DNA of 64,000 nt from Streptomyces niphimycinicus (GCF_018883605.1 NZ_JAHLEM010000038.1:1-64000), one strand, 5' to 3'. Numbered from the stretch's first letter, positions 9,665-18,194 are shown. Notes: a model not told the origin generated them from the letters alone. Numbers and translations: made by a program.

Positions 9665-9787
9665 ATGGGCTACCCGACCATGTACCTGTGGGGCGCCGGA
9701 CCGCGATCCGCGCCACTCCTCATCGATGCCAAGGTGATCGGCGACCACGGGGCCTGGTGGCTGGAGGAGGCGTTCCGCGGCCACTGA
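9665..9787 (+). pseudogene. short C-terminal scrap, perhaps of a hydrolase
   Basis: In a third frame the sequence reads MGYPTMYLWGAGPRSAPLLI followed by DAKVIGDHGAWWLEEAFRGH and a stop. The pattern P-T-M-Y-L-W-G followed some 20 residues later by GDHGAWW vaguely recalls alpha/beta-hydrolase C-termini (acid and histidine strands), but I cannot assign it. It abuts the TPP-enzyme fossil at about 9660 with no start codon of its own. Confidence 0.35.
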
Positions 9788-9840
9788 GCCATCGCGGCCC
9801 CGTGAGCGGAAGGGCTTGCCCGACCGCACCCGCCGCGCTT

Positions 9841-9889
9841 TCGGTGTCGGCGCCGACCGTCGGCGCCGGACCGTCGGCGCCGACACCGA
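9841..9889 (-). terminator. strong hairpin after the AI-2E-type gene
   Basis: Arms TCGGTGTCGGCGCCGAC (9841-9857) and GTCGGCGCCGACACCGA (9873-9889) are perfect 17-bp inverted repeats around a 15-base loop. The loop itself contains another copy of the CGTCGGCGCCGG core. The hairpin lies 4 bp beyond the stop of the minus-strand gene at 9894. No clear T-run follows, so it may act as a bidirectional roadblock. Confidence 0.75.
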
Positions 9890-9893
9890 GGGG

Positions 9894-11009
9894 TTACGAC
9901 ACGACAGCGCCACCCGCGTGTTGCTCGGTGCTCTCCAGCTCCTCCGGCGCGTGACCGAGCTGCTCGCGCAGGTAGTTCCACACCACCGCGATCAGCGCGG
10001 CCACCGGTACGGCGAGCAGACTGCCCACGATCCCGGCCAGGCTGCTGCCCAACGTCACCGCCAGCAGGATGACTGCCGCGTGCAGACCGAGCCCACGGCT
10101 TTGGATCATGGGCTGGAACACATTGCCCTCCAACTGCTGCACCACGACGATGATCGCCAGCGCGATCAGCGCGTCCGTCGAGCCGTTGGACACCAACGCG
10201 ATGAGCACCGCGACCGCACCCGCGAACAAGGCCCCCACAATGGGCACGAACGCGCAGATGAAGGTCAGGACCGCCAGCGGCAGCACCAGCGGTACTCCCA
10301 AAGCCCACAGACCGAGTCCGATGAGAACGGCGTCGAGCAGGCCGACCAACGCCTGGGAACGCACGAAGGCACCCAGAGTGTCCCAACCGCGCGCGGCCAC
10401 CACGGGGATGTCGGTGGCGAGCCGACCGGGCAGTTGGCGGGCGAGCCACGGCAGGAACCGCGGACCGTCCTTGAGGAAGAAGAACATCAGGAAGAGCGCG
10501 AGGACGGCGGTGACCACACCATCGATCACGGTGCTCACCCCCGAGACGAGAGTGCTGACCAAGCTGCCGGCGCTGTTCTGAAGCCGGTCGGCCGCGGTGC
10601 CGGTGGCCTTGGTGATCTGGGCATCGCTGATGTTCAGCGGTGGCCCGGCGGCCCATTCACGCACCTGCTGGATGCCTTCGGTCACACGGTCGGTCAGTTC
10701 GCCGGACTGGGACGCCACCGGTACCGCGATCAGCGCCACGATGCCCGTGATGACCAGGAGGAACAACACGGTCACGATCGAGGCGGCCGGCGCGGGCGGC
10801 CACCCGTGCCCACGCAGAAAGCGGGCCAGGGGCCAGGTCAGTGTCGTCAGGAGCAGGCCGACGACGAATGGCCAGACCACCGACCACATCTGGCCCAGGC
10901 CCCAAAGGACCACCGTGGCCATGAGGAGGATCAGAAGCAAATCAAGGGAGATACGCGCCGATTGGCGGAGCGCGACGCGGGTTTTCGCTGAACTCAACGT
11001 GGGAGGCAT
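9894..11009 (-). CDS. AI-2E-family (TqsA/PerM-like) membrane transporter
   Basis: Hydrophobic segments are typical of the AI-2E transporter family: a first pair near residues 20-60 (LDLLLILLMATVVLWGLGQM and VVWPFVVGLLLTTLTWPLAR), one after PAASIVTVLFLLVITGIVAL, and a C-terminal bundle around LGVPLVLPLAVLTFICAFVP and ALIALAIIVVVQQLEGN. The conserved family motif FVPIVGALFAGAVAVL is present. Family members export small molecules or act in cation antiport; no substrate can be inferred. Three in-frame starts exist (11033, 11027, 11009). I prefer 11009 because a weak GGGTGG lies ahead and homology begins soon after, but this is uncertain. A 17-bp hairpin follows the stop. Confidence 0.8.
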   Translation of the reverse strand: MPPTLSSAKTRVALRQSARISLDLLLILLMATVVLWGLGQMWSVVWPFVVGLLLTTLTWPLARFLRGHGWPPAPAASIVTVLFLLVITGIVALIAVPVASQSGELTDRVTEGIQQVREWAAGPPLNISDAQITKATGTAADRLQNSAGSLVSTLVSGVSTVIDGVVTAVLALFLMFFFLKDGPRFLPWLARQLPGRLATDIPVVAARGWDTLGAFVRSQALVGLLDAVLIGLGLWALGVPLVLPLAVLTFICAFVPIVGALFAGAVAVLIALVSNGSTDALIALAIIVVVQQLEGNVFQPMIQSRGLGLHAAVILLAVTLGSSLAGIVGSLLAVPVAALIAVVWNYLREQLGHAPEELESTEQHAGGAVVS

Positions 11010-11135
11010 GGGCCACCCGTACCCCATGGCCATTGCCGCTGTCCACTCGCCGCGAACCCACGCCGCGCTCCACCAACTGGCCGGTGCGGCAGGCGACTTC
11101 GGCTCCGCGGGCCGCCCCGCAGCCCGGGCGGCCGC

Positions 11136-12257
11136 TCAGCCGGTGTGGAGGACCCGAAGGCGATCGGGGTCCGCCGGATCCCGATCAACCACCTGGACGG
11201 GTGCCCAAGCCCATTGCCACACGCTGATGCCCGGCGCACGGGAGAACTGGATCTGCCCGCGGGTGCCTTCGACCGCGACGCGCGGCCACGCTTCGGCCAT
11301 GCGCGCCCGGTCCACACCGTGAGAACGCAGCATCTGGGCGAGGACGGCGATCGTGTCGTAGCCCTCGAAGGCGACGAAGGAGGGCGCTTCGGCCAGCCGC
11401 TCGCGCAGGGCCGTCTCGACCCGTACACCGAGTGGGCCGAGACGCTCGGGCAGATAGCGCAAGAACGGGATCGCGGCGCCGTCGTCACCCAGCGACCTCG
11501 CCCATTCGGCGAACTCCGGTTGCCCGGCCGGAGCACCCATCATCACCTGGGCGAGGCGCCGGTCGCGGCGGACAGCCTTGACGATCGACACGGCCGGGTC
11601 CGGGTGTCCGACCAGAAGGAGGAGGGCCGTCGCGCGCTGGCCGACGAGTTCGTCGCACACCGCCGTGGGGGTGAGCGCACGCATATCGAGTTCGATGACG
11701 GTGCCGCCGCGTGGCGCGAGGTGGTCCCGCAGAATGCGGGTCCCGGATGCCCAGTAGACACTCGGCTGGGCCGCTACGGCGATGCGGCTGTGGCCCGCGC
11801 CGAGAAGGAAGTCCGCGTAGATCTGCCAGCCGTGGGACTGCGCCGGGGCGAGGCGCGCGACCCATTCCGTCGGCTGTTCGGTGAGCGCGTCGAGTACCGC
11901 CGACGAGCAGAGGAACGGCAGACCGAGGGCGTCGGCCCTGGCGGCAGCGGTGCGAGCGACGACGCTGTGATACTCCCCCGCCACGGCGGCCACGCCCAGG
12001 CCGGCCAATTCGTCGACGGCCGCCGCGGCCCTCTGTGGATCAGCCGCGGTGTCCCGGACCACCAGCTCGAGTGGTCTTGCGGCGATTCCGCCACCGTCAT
12101 TGACTTCGCGCACGGCCAACTCCATTCCAGCGAGGAGGTGTTGGCCTGCCTCGGCCCAGCCGGGCCGAGTCAGCGGAACGAGAGCGCCGATCCGGACGGC
12201 TGACCCGTCAGTCCGCTCGGCTCCAGGCGGCGATAGTGGCGATAGTGGCGTATTCAT
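11136..12257 (-). CDS. branched-chain-amino-acid-type periplasmic-binding protein without an export signal
   Basis: The 373-residue protein has the type I periplasmic-binding fold of Leu/Ile/Val-binding proteins: VRIGALVPLTRPGWAEAGQH (about 20-39), the AVREVNDGGGIAARPLELVV region and AVAGEYHSVVARTAAARADA. Unlike ordinary ABC solute-binding proteins it has no signal peptide or lipobox; the N-terminus is MNTPLSPLSPPGAERTDGSA. No permease or ATPase genes are adjacent. It may be a cytoplasmic ligand-sensing protein related to AmiC-type regulators, or the start may be misplaced, but no upstream extension with a hydrophobic segment is seen. Five GCGGTT hexamers lie 25-55 bp upstream of the start. 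Confidence 0.7.
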   Translation of the reverse strand: MNTPLSPLSPPGAERTDGSAVRIGALVPLTRPGWAEAGQHLLAGMELAVREVNDGGGIAARPLELVVRDTAADPQRAAAAVDELAGLGVAAVAGEYHSVVARTAAARADALGLPFLCSSAVLDALTEQPTEWVARLAPAQSHGWQIYADFLLGAGHSRIAVAAQPSVYWASGTRILRDHLAPRGGTVIELDMRALTPTAVCDELVGQRATALLLLVGHPDPAVSIVKAVRRDRRLAQVMMGAPAGQPEFAEWARSLGDDGAAIPFLRYLPERLGPLGVRVETALRERLAEAPSFVAFEGYDTIAVLAQMLRSHGVDRARMAEAWPRVAVEGTRGQIQFSRAPGISVWQWAWAPVQVVDRDPADPDRLRVLHTG

Positions 12258-12282
12258 GTGCTGGTGTCTCCCGAGCGACGAT

Positions 12283-12312
12283 GCGGTTGCGGTTGCGGTT
12301 GCGGTTGCGGTT
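12283..12312. repeat. five perfect GCGGTT hexamer repeats upstream of the binding-protein gene
   Basis: Five head-to-tail copies of GCGGTT occupy the leader or promoter region of the minus-strand gene starting at 12257. Tandem hexamers are prone to slippage, so the copy number may differ between isolates and change spacing between promoter parts. Confidence 0.9.
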
Positions 12313-12645
12313 TCCAGGATCTCAGAGTGATCGACCGCCGGATCCCGCGCGAGGCCACCGCCCGCTCGGGCGCCGTCATCCTCAGCCGTCGGCTCTTCGA
12401 CATCGTCGACGGCCCGAACGGTGGACTGGGGGCGCTGGCGTCGGCTTCGTTCCGTGGACTACGTTGTGCGCATGAATCCCGGGACGGCATCGCGCCACAC
12501 ACGGATTGGTGACCCGGTGCTCCGCTGAGCGCCGTACGGGCCGGTGCGGGCCCGCTCTTCGATCGAGGATCGTGCGTTGCCGCGCGGGCTCCGCCTCCAT
12601 CGTGTTGATCACAGGTTCCACACATCAACCACGACAGGAGAGTTC
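12313..12645. other. divergent promoter interval, no gene seen
   Basis: This 333-bp stretch separates the minus-strand binding-protein gene from the plus-strand hydrolase gene. Open frames here have no recognisable family and poor codon bias. A lower-G+C part around 12590-12645 precedes the hydrolase start and probably holds its promoter. Confidence 0.5.
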
Positions 12646-13398
12646 ATGCCCACCAAGACGCTGCGAATTCCCACCGTCGACGGCCAGGCCGACGCTTTCG
12701 CCGCCTACCCCGACCGGGGCGGGCGGCACCCGGGGGTGCTGATGTACCCGGACGCCTTCGGAGTGCGGCCCGTACTGGAGGAGATGGCCCACGAGCTGGC
12801 CGGGCACGGGTACTACGTGCTCGTCCCCAACTTCTACTACCGGCACGGCCCGGCACCGGTGATCGAACTTCCCGAGCACATCGATGAGGAGACCCGGCCC
12901 GCGGTCATCGGCCAACTGATGCCCTTGCTCGAGGCACACATCACCACCGAACGCGTCCTGCGCGACGCCGACGCCTACCTCACCTTCCTCACCGCCCAGC
13001 CCGAGGTCAGCGCCGGACCGGTCGCCGTGACCGGCTACTGCATCGGCACCCTCTTGGCGCTGCGCACCGCGGCGGCCCACCCGGACCAGGTGGCCGCCGT
13101 CGCCGGATTCCATCCCGGTTTCGTGGTCACCGACGCGCCCGACAGCCCGCACCGCCTCGTGCCCCAGCTCACCGCCGAAGTCCATCTCGGCCTCGCCGAA
13201 GGCGACTTGTCGCCCGAGGTCATCAGCGAGCTCTACCAGGCCCTGGATGCCGCGGGTGTCGGCCACACCTGCGAGATCTACCCCGACACCCTGCACGGTT
13301 TCACCATGTCCGACACCGACGCTTTCAGCGCCGCCGGGCTGAAGCGCCACTGGGACCGTCTGCTCTCCCTCCTGGATCGCACCGTGGCCGCCGGCTGA
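12646..13398 (+). CDS. dienelactone hydrolase family protein
   Basis: The 250-residue alpha/beta-hydrolase matches dienelactone hydrolases, which open the lactone ring of dienelactones to maleylacetate in chloroaromatic and beta-ketoadipate-related pathways; many homologues have broader esterase roles. The N-terminal substrate-binding part is PGVLMYPDAFGVRPVLEEMA. The nucleophile is cysteine in GYCIGTLLALRTAAAHP (family motif G-x-C-x-G). The acid and histidine lie in EGDLSP and LHGFTMSD near the C-terminus. AGGAGA precedes the ATG at 12646. It faces the minus-strand quinone reductase, with a long hairpin between the two stops. Confidence 0.88.
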   Translation: MPTKTLRIPTVDGQADAFAAYPDRGGRHPGVLMYPDAFGVRPVLEEMAHELAGHGYYVLVPNFYYRHGPAPVIELPEHIDEETRPAVIGQLMPLLEAHITTERVLRDADAYLTFLTAQPEVSAGPVAVTGYCIGTLLALRTAAAHPDQVAAVAGFHPGFVVTDAPDSPHRLVPQLTAEVHLGLAEGDLSPEVISELYQALDAAGVGHTCEIYPDTLHGFTMSDTDAFSAAGLKRHWDRLLSLLDRTVAAG

Positions 13399-13475
13399 GG
13401 CTCCGGCAGGCATGTGTCAGTCGGCCTGGACGTTGGTGCAGGGGCTGGGAGCCGTCCAGATTCGGTCGATATGAG

Positions 13476-13534
13476 GGCCGGGACGCCAGCCGGTCGGCCG
13501 GTCGGCCGGAGAGCGAACGGCGGGCGTCCCGGCC
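13476..13534. terminator. hairpin between convergent genes
   Basis: Arms GGCCGGGACGCC (13476-13487) and GGCGTCCCGGCC (13523-13534) are perfect 12-bp inverted repeats. The 35-base loop holds a GGTCGGCC direct repeat. Its position between the convergent stops at 13398 and 13555 suggests a bidirectional terminator. Confidence 0.65.
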
Positions 13535-13554
13535 GGTGTGCGATCAGGCGGCGA

Positions 13555-14487
13555 TCAGGGGGCGATCAGGACGGTCTTGCCGGGCAGTCGCCCGGCGGCG
13601 GAGTCCTCATGCACGGCGCGCGACTCGGCCACCGGGCGGCGGTCGGCGATGTGGATGCGGAGCCGACCGTCATCGACCCTGGCCACCAGCTCGGTCAACC
13701 GGGCGGCGTCGCCGCGGACCCACAGGCCGGCCGCGCGTACCGAGCGGGCGGGGTCCTCCGGAATCGGGCCCGCCGTGCTGGCCGCTACGCCGCCGTCGGC
13801 GACGTAGTGCGACAGTTGCGCGGCCTCTTCCCCGGTGCCGCGCACATGGTTCAGCACAACCTCGAAGGGGCCACCCACCGTGGCGGGGCCCGCGGCGAGA
13901 TCGAGGCGGCCGACGACCCGGGCGCCGTAGCCCTGAAGGCGCTCGGCGTGCCGCGGACTGGCCGATGCGGTCACCTGCGCTCCCGCTTCCACGGCGAGCT
14001 GCACCGCGAGACTGCCCACCGCACCCCCTGCGCCGTTGACCAGAACGGTCTGCCCGGGCTTCAGTTCGGCGAGCTCGAACAACACCTGCCAGGCCGACAA
14101 GCCAGTAAGGGGCAGCGCCGCGGCGTCGGCCAGGTCGATCGACCGGGGCGCCGCGGCCAGGGCCTCGACCGGGGCGAGCACATATTCCGCGGCCGCGCCC
14201 ACGGCATCGAGGGGCAGCATGGCCACGATCCGGTCGCCGACCGCCACGCCTGTCACCTCCGGCCCGAGTTCGGCGACGGTGCCCGCCAGGTCGATCCCGG
14301 GCACATGCGGGAGAGCGATGGGGAGCATCGCGTTCAGGGCTCCGGCGCGGATGTGGTCGTCGACCGGGTTGAACGACGTGGCCGCCACCCGCACCAGCAC
14401 CTGCCCGGTGTCGGGGACCGGACGCTCGACCTCCTCGTAGCGCAGGACCTCGCTGCTGCCGAAGTCGTGGTAGCGCACTGCCTTCAT
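13555..14487 (-). CDS. NADP-dependent quinone oxidoreductase, likely MarR-controlled
   Basis: The 310-residue MDR-family protein starts MKAVRYHDFGSSEVLRYEEV and has the signature segments VRVAATSFNPVDDHIRAGAL (about 31-50) and ALPHVPGIDLAGTVAELGPE. The nucleotide-binding motif is VLVNGAGGAVGSLAVQLA. Zinc ligands are absent, so it is of the quinone oxidoreductase/crotonyl reductase-like branch. It is transcribed divergently from a MarR regulator across 150 bp holding three copies of TTGCCYRGGCAA. The most likely arrangement is MarR repression of both genes with induction by electrophiles or quinones, as in other MarR/oxidoreductase pairs (inference). Confidence 0.88.
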   Translation of the reverse strand: MKAVRYHDFGSSEVLRYEEVERPVPDTGQVLVRVAATSFNPVDDHIRAGALNAMLPIALPHVPGIDLAGTVAELGPEVTGVAVGDRIVAMLPLDAVGAAAEYVLAPVEALAAAPRSIDLADAAALPLTGLSAWQVLFELAELKPGQTVLVNGAGGAVGSLAVQLAVEAGAQVTASASPRHAERLQGYGARVVGRLDLAAGPATVGGPFEVVLNHVRGTGEEAAQLSHYVADGGVAASTAGPIPEDPARSVRAAGLWVRGDAARLTELVARVDDGRLRIHIADRRPVAESRAVHEDSAAGRLPGKTVLIAP

Positions 14488-14550
14488 GGCACTTCCCTTT
14501 GTGTGTGTCGATGTATCGGTGTGTCGGTGTTGGGCGAGAGAGAGCGCCCA

Positions 14551-14625
14551 TTGACTTGCCCAGGCAAGTCAAACGTAACCCCGATTGAGTTGCCTGGGCA
14601 AGTCATCTGAGTTGCCCAGGCAAGT
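14551..14625. promoter_or_regulatory. three TTGCCYRGGCAA palindromes, likely MarR operator
   Basis: Twelve-base cores occur at 14556-14567 (TTGCCCAGGCAA), 14590-14601 (TTGCCTGGGCAA) and 14612-14623 (TTGCCCAGGCAA), each extended by a matching AC/GT or AG/CT step. The centre-to-centre spacing is 34 and 22 bp. The last box ends 14 bp before the marR ATG. The size and symmetry fit MarR dimer sites. Confidence 0.85.
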
Positions 14626-14637
14626 AGGATGTGGGGC

Positions 14638-15105
14638 ATGGACACTTCGTCACCCTGGCTCGACGACGACCAGCAAGAGCTGTGGCAGGCCCTGCTCACC
14701 GTCGTCATCGCACTCCCGGCGGCCCTCGACCGTCAGCTACAACGCGATGCGGGCATCTCCAACTTCGAGTACGGCGTTCTGGCCCGGCTGTCCATGACCG
14801 ACGAGGCCACGATGCGACTCAGCGACCTGGCCCGGGACTGCGACAGCACGCAGCCCCGCCTGTCGAAGGTGATGGACCGCTTCGAGGCCCGCGACTGGGT
14901 CGCCCGCCGACCCGACCCCACCGACGGCCGATACACCCTCGCCACACTGACCGAAACCGGCCGGCAGAAGGTCGTCGCGAGCGCGCCGGAACACGTCGCG
15001 CAGGTGAAGCGGCTCGTCTTCGATCCGCTCAGCGCCGCTCAACGCCGCCACCTCAGCGCCGCACTCACCCGCATCGCCGCCACCGTGCGCCAAGAACTCG
15101 AATGA
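14638..15105 (+). CDS. MarR-family transcriptional regulator
   Basis: The 155-residue protein is the usual MarR length. The winged helix spans LARDCDSTQPRLSKVMDRFE (recognition helix) and the wing VARRPDPTDGRYTLATLTET, with the conserved D-x-R of the wing present. The start at 14638 is preferred over an ATG nine bases upstream because AGGA lies eight bases ahead. The three palindromic boxes directly upstream are its probable operator, controlling itself and the divergent quinone reductase. It has no cysteine in the usual redox-sensing positions, so a ligand-binding rather than thiol-oxidation mechanism is more likely (inference). Confidence 0.9.
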   Translation: MDTSSPWLDDDQQELWQALLTVVIALPAALDRQLQRDAGISNFEYGVLARLSMTDEATMRLSDLARDCDSTQPRLSKVMDRFEARDWVARRPDPTDGRYTLATLTETGRQKVVASAPEHVAQVKRLVFDPLSAAQRRHLSAALTRIAATVRQELE

Positions 15106-15117
15106 GGGTGAGCCTCG

Positions 15118-15306
15118 TCCGACGCCCTGGCGCTCGTCCGTGAACACTTCGACGAGACGCGCTTCGCCTGGCACGGCGGCGCCCGGCGCCCTGCGACGGG
15201 GTTCCTGGTCGCCGGGCCCGGCGCACTCCCCCCGGGGGCTATCCCCCGGGGCCTCCCTGGGGCGGGCCGGATTGTCGGGACCGTCAGGGAAACGGAAGTG
15301 TGCTGA
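15118..15306 (+). pseudogene. possible DUF3500 C-terminal scrap
   Basis: The frame reads SDALALVREHFDETRFAWHG and then GFLVAGPGAL before degenerating into GC-rich low-complexity sequence. The HFDETRFAWHG part recalls the C-terminal region of DUF3500 proteins, where a similar H-x-D-x-T-x-F-A-W motif occurs. There is no start, and it begins right after the marR stop. The assignment is from memory of a short match and may be wrong. Confidence 0.3.
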
Positions 15307-15365
15307 GCCATGACGAAGCCTCACAGGACACTCAGGAACGCCGCCACGAAGGGCGGCTCTCCGTC

Positions 15366-16931
15366 ATGAACCCACGCATCACGCGCACCGCCGCCATCAC
15401 CACGCTGGCCACGGCGCTGGCCTTCACCGGGAGCCCCGCCCTCGCCCAGGCCACCGCCACACGGAGCGTGAACCAGGCGACGACCGCGGCGGATGGGCCC
15501 GGCTCACTTCGCCCCTTCGTCGAACAGCGCCCCCACTGGACGGCATGCCACCACAAGGAGCTGGACGCGGCCGGTGCCCGCTGCGCCACCATCCGCGTGC
15601 CGCTGGACTACCGGAACCCTCAGGGGGCCACCCTGACCATCGGCTTCTCCCGCATCAAGGCCACCGACACCGCGCACCGCATCGGGGTGATGATGCACAA
15701 CTCCGGTGGTCCCGGCGGTAACACCCTCGACATGCCGCTGTACGACGAGCCCGCCATGGGCAGGCAGTTGGCCGCCCGCTACGACCTGATCGGCATGGAC
15801 CCACGCGGCGTGGGCCGCAGCAGCCCGCTGCGCTGCGGCACCTCCGGCCACTGGCTGCGCTCGGCCGGATACGACGACACCGGGTTCCGGGCCCAGGCCC
15901 GGTACGAAGCGGACCTGGTGAAGAGCTGCCGGCGGGTGTACGGGAAGGGCATGTCGTATCTGCGGCACTTCACCACCCGTAACACCGCCCGGGACATGGA
16001 TGTGCTCCGGGCGGTGCTGGGAGAGCGGAAGACCTCGTACTTCGGGATCTCGTACGGCACCTACCTCGGTGCGGCCTACGCGGCGATGTTCCCGGGCCGT
16101 ACCGACCGGCTGCTGCTGGACAGCGCGATCGACCCGGCCCGGTGGAACGTCCGGGCGTTCCGCGACGCGACCGCGGCGAACGAGGCGTTCCTCGACACCT
16201 GGGCGGCGTGGGCCGCCCGCCGCCACACCGTCTACGGGTTCGGCGACACTCCGGCGAAGGTCCGGGCGACCGTCGAGGGGATCGCCCGGCAGGCGGCCCG
16301 CACACCCCTGCGAGTGGGCCCGTACACCGCGGACGGCCGGCAGGTGCCGGCCGTACTGGCGGATGTGATGGCCGACGACCGGGAGTTCGCCCGCGCGGCG
16401 AAGACCATCCGCGTGCTCCATGACGCGGCCCGGGGCCGCACCGTAGAGCCGACCGAGGAGCTGCGCGCCGCGCTCGGCCCCCCGGACGACACCTCGGACA
16501 TCCAGAACTCCCTCCAGCTCGCCCTGTTGTGCGGGGACCGCGCCGCACCACGGGACCTGTCCTGGTACCGGCGCAACGTCGAACGCAGCCGGGCGACGGC
16601 ACCGCTGTACGGACCGCTCTTCAACGGCGTGCACCCGTGTGCGCTCTGGCCCAACGCACCGCTGGAGCCGCCCGTGACCGGTGGCAACGACGCACCGGGC
16701 CTGATCGTCCAGGCCACCGGCGACCCGCGCACCAGTTACGGCAACGGGCAGGGACTCCACCGGAAGATGCCGAACTCCCGGCTGATCACCCTGCGGGCAC
16801 AGGTGCACGGCGTCTACACCGTCTACCCGAACCGATGCGTCTACCGCCAGGTCAACGACTACCTGCGAACCGGCGAACTGCCCGCGCGAAACACGGTCTG
16901 TGACAAGGACCCGGGAAACGACACGCGCTGA
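15366..16931 (+). CDS. secreted tripeptidyl aminopeptidase-type alpha/beta hydrolase
   Basis: The protein has 521 residues from the ATG at 15366, chosen because the signal peptide begins there (MNPRITRT, then a hydrophobic core ending SPALAQATA). It resembles Streptomyces Tap/SlpD/SlpE exopeptidases, which release tripeptides or act on N-termini outside the cell. The oxyanion region is MHNSGGPGGNTLDMP and the nucleophile is Ser229 in YFGISYGTYLGAAYA. The acid is probably D453 in QATGDPRTSYG and the base H481 in AQVHGVYTVY. The C-terminal TAP-like domain with conserved cysteines (LLCGD, HPCALWP, NRCVY) is intact. Confidence 0.88.
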   Translation: MNPRITRTAAITTLATALAFTGSPALAQATATRSVNQATTAADGPGSLRPFVEQRPHWTACHHKELDAAGARCATIRVPLDYRNPQGATLTIGFSRIKATDTAHRIGVMMHNSGGPGGNTLDMPLYDEPAMGRQLAARYDLIGMDPRGVGRSSPLRCGTSGHWLRSAGYDDTGFRAQARYEADLVKSCRRVYGKGMSYLRHFTTRNTARDMDVLRAVLGERKTSYFGISYGTYLGAAYAAMFPGRTDRLLLDSAIDPARWNVRAFRDATAANEAFLDTWAAWAARRHTVYGFGDTPAKVRATVEGIARQAARTPLRVGPYTADGRQVPAVLADVMADDREFARAAKTIRVLHDAARGRTVEPTEELRAALGPPDDTSDIQNSLQLALLCGDRAAPRDLSWYRRNVERSRATAPLYGPLFNGVHPCALWPNAPLEPPVTGGNDAPGLIVQATGDPRTSYGNGQGLHRKMPNSRLITLRAQVHGVYTVYPNRCVYRQVNDYLRTGELPARNTVCDKDPGNDTR

Positions 16932-17013
16932 GGGCACGACGGATCGGCGTGGCCGACAACACCCCTGACCGGCTGTTCAGGCCGCTGCCCGAACCGTCGG
17001 TCAGGGATCCGGT

Positions 17014-17223
17014 GTGGACGAGGACGACGGGCCGGGGCAGCAGTTGCTCGAAGCGGGTACGGCGGCCGGCACCATCCGTGGCGGCGTCAGCGGACGCACA
17101 CTGCTGCGCGCGCTGGGAGGCATCTGCGGAATGCACACCACGGAGGGCTGGCAGGACGAAGCCGCGCAGATCACGGCGATCCTCTTCGACGGCCTGCGTT
17201 TCGGCGCGCGGAACGCGGGCTGA
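17014..17223 (+). pseudogene. TetR-regulator C-terminal remnant
   Basis: From about 17014 the frame reads GQQLLEAGTAAGTIRGGVSG and RALGGICGMHTTEGWQDEAA, ending DGLRFGARNAG. This is the ligand-domain end of a TetR/AcrR regulator of the type whose C-terminus reads LLxDGLR. The DNA-binding N-terminal half is absent, and the preceding bases do not continue the family in any frame. Confidence 0.65.
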
Positions 17224-17279
17224 GCCGCCGCGCTTTCGCACCGACGAGGTCTGTCCGGAAGACCGGCGCGTCTAACGCG

Positions 17280-18092
17280 TCAGACTCCCATCGACACCAT
17301 CACGACCAGCACGATCAGGAGCAGGACGATGTAGGCGACGGAGTGGACCCGGTCCGGGACCCGGCCGGTGACGCGCCGCGCCACGGCGATGGTGGGCAGT
17401 GATCCGAGGAGCAGGGCCGCGCCCGCGGTGAGATCGACGTAGCCGAGCTGTCCCGGGCCTGCGGAGGTGGCGGGGGCGAGGGCGTAGACGAGGGTTCCGG
17501 CCAGGGCGACGGGGACGCTGAGGGGGTTGGCCATGGCGGTCGCCTCGGCCATGGGGAGACCTCTGCGGCGCAGAAGCGGAACCGTCATGACGCTGCCGCC
17601 CACCCCCAGGCCCGCGGCCACCAGACCGATACCGATGCCGCCGAGGGTGGTGGTGCGCCGCCCCAGGGGTTCCGGGCGCGTCTGATGCGCCACGGAGAGG
17701 AAGCCCTTCCGCAGCAGGCTGTCGGCGATGGTCACCAGCAGGTAGGCGGCGAACAGCAGGCGCAGCGCCGTGCCGCCGATCAAGGTGGCCGCGAAGGATC
17801 CGACGACGGCGCCGACCGCGATGAACGCCGCCAGCGGCCAGACATACGCGCGGCGCAGTCGGCCCTGCCGCCACTGGGCCAGCGCCGCCGCGGCGGCATT
17901 GACGACCATGACCGCCGCCGAGGTCGCCACGGCGATGTGCATGGCGTCCGCGTCCCTGCCCGGCGACGCCGTCACGGTCAGAACGCCGTAGACGACGGGG
18001 ACCGTGATGAAACCGCCGCCGAAGCCGAAGAGCACCGTCGTGATGCCGGTCAGGCATCCGAGGAGGAGGAGAGTGGAGAACGAGGTCAGCAC
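17280..18092 (-). CDS. sulfite exporter TauE/SafE family membrane protein
   Basis: The 270-residue protein (GTG start at 18092) has eight or so hydrophobic segments and the family's two-repeat design. The first repeat begins LTGITTVLFGFGGGFITVPV and the second GIGLVAAGLGVGGSVMTVPL. TauE/SafE proteins move sulfite, sulfoacetate or related organic anions. The frame is open upstream, but that part overlaps the divergent AraC gene and has no family match. The start codon lies 102 bp from the AraC start, with a 7-bp inverted repeat between them. Control by that regulator is likely. Substrate unknown. Confidence 0.82.
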   Translation of the reverse strand: MLTSFSTLLLLGCLTGITTVLFGFGGGFITVPVVYGVLTVTASPGRDADAMHIAVATSAAVMVVNAAAAALAQWRQGRLRRAYVWPLAAFIAVGAVVGSFAATLIGGTALRLLFAAYLLVTIADSLLRKGFLSVAHQTRPEPLGRRTTTLGGIGIGLVAAGLGVGGSVMTVPLLRRRGLPMAEATAMANPLSVPVALAGTLVYALAPATSAGPGQLGYVDLTAGAALLLGSLPTIAVARRVTGRVPDRVHSVAYIVLLLIVLVVMVSMGV

Positions 18093-18124
18093 TGGTCCGA
18101 CGCTAGAGACCACCAGGTGTGGCG

Positions 18125-18142
18125 GGCAATCGACGGATTGCC
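18125..18142. promoter_or_regulatory. inverted repeat between tauE-like and araC genes
   Basis: Arms GGCAATC (18125-18131) and GATTGCC (18136-18142) are perfect with a 4-bp spacer. The dyad lies in the 102-bp divergent promoter region and is a candidate regulator site. Confidence 0.55.
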
Positions 18143-18194
18143 ATATTCCTACGCGCAGCAGACAGGGGCGCGCGGTCCCGCGTAGCCTCGCGAT

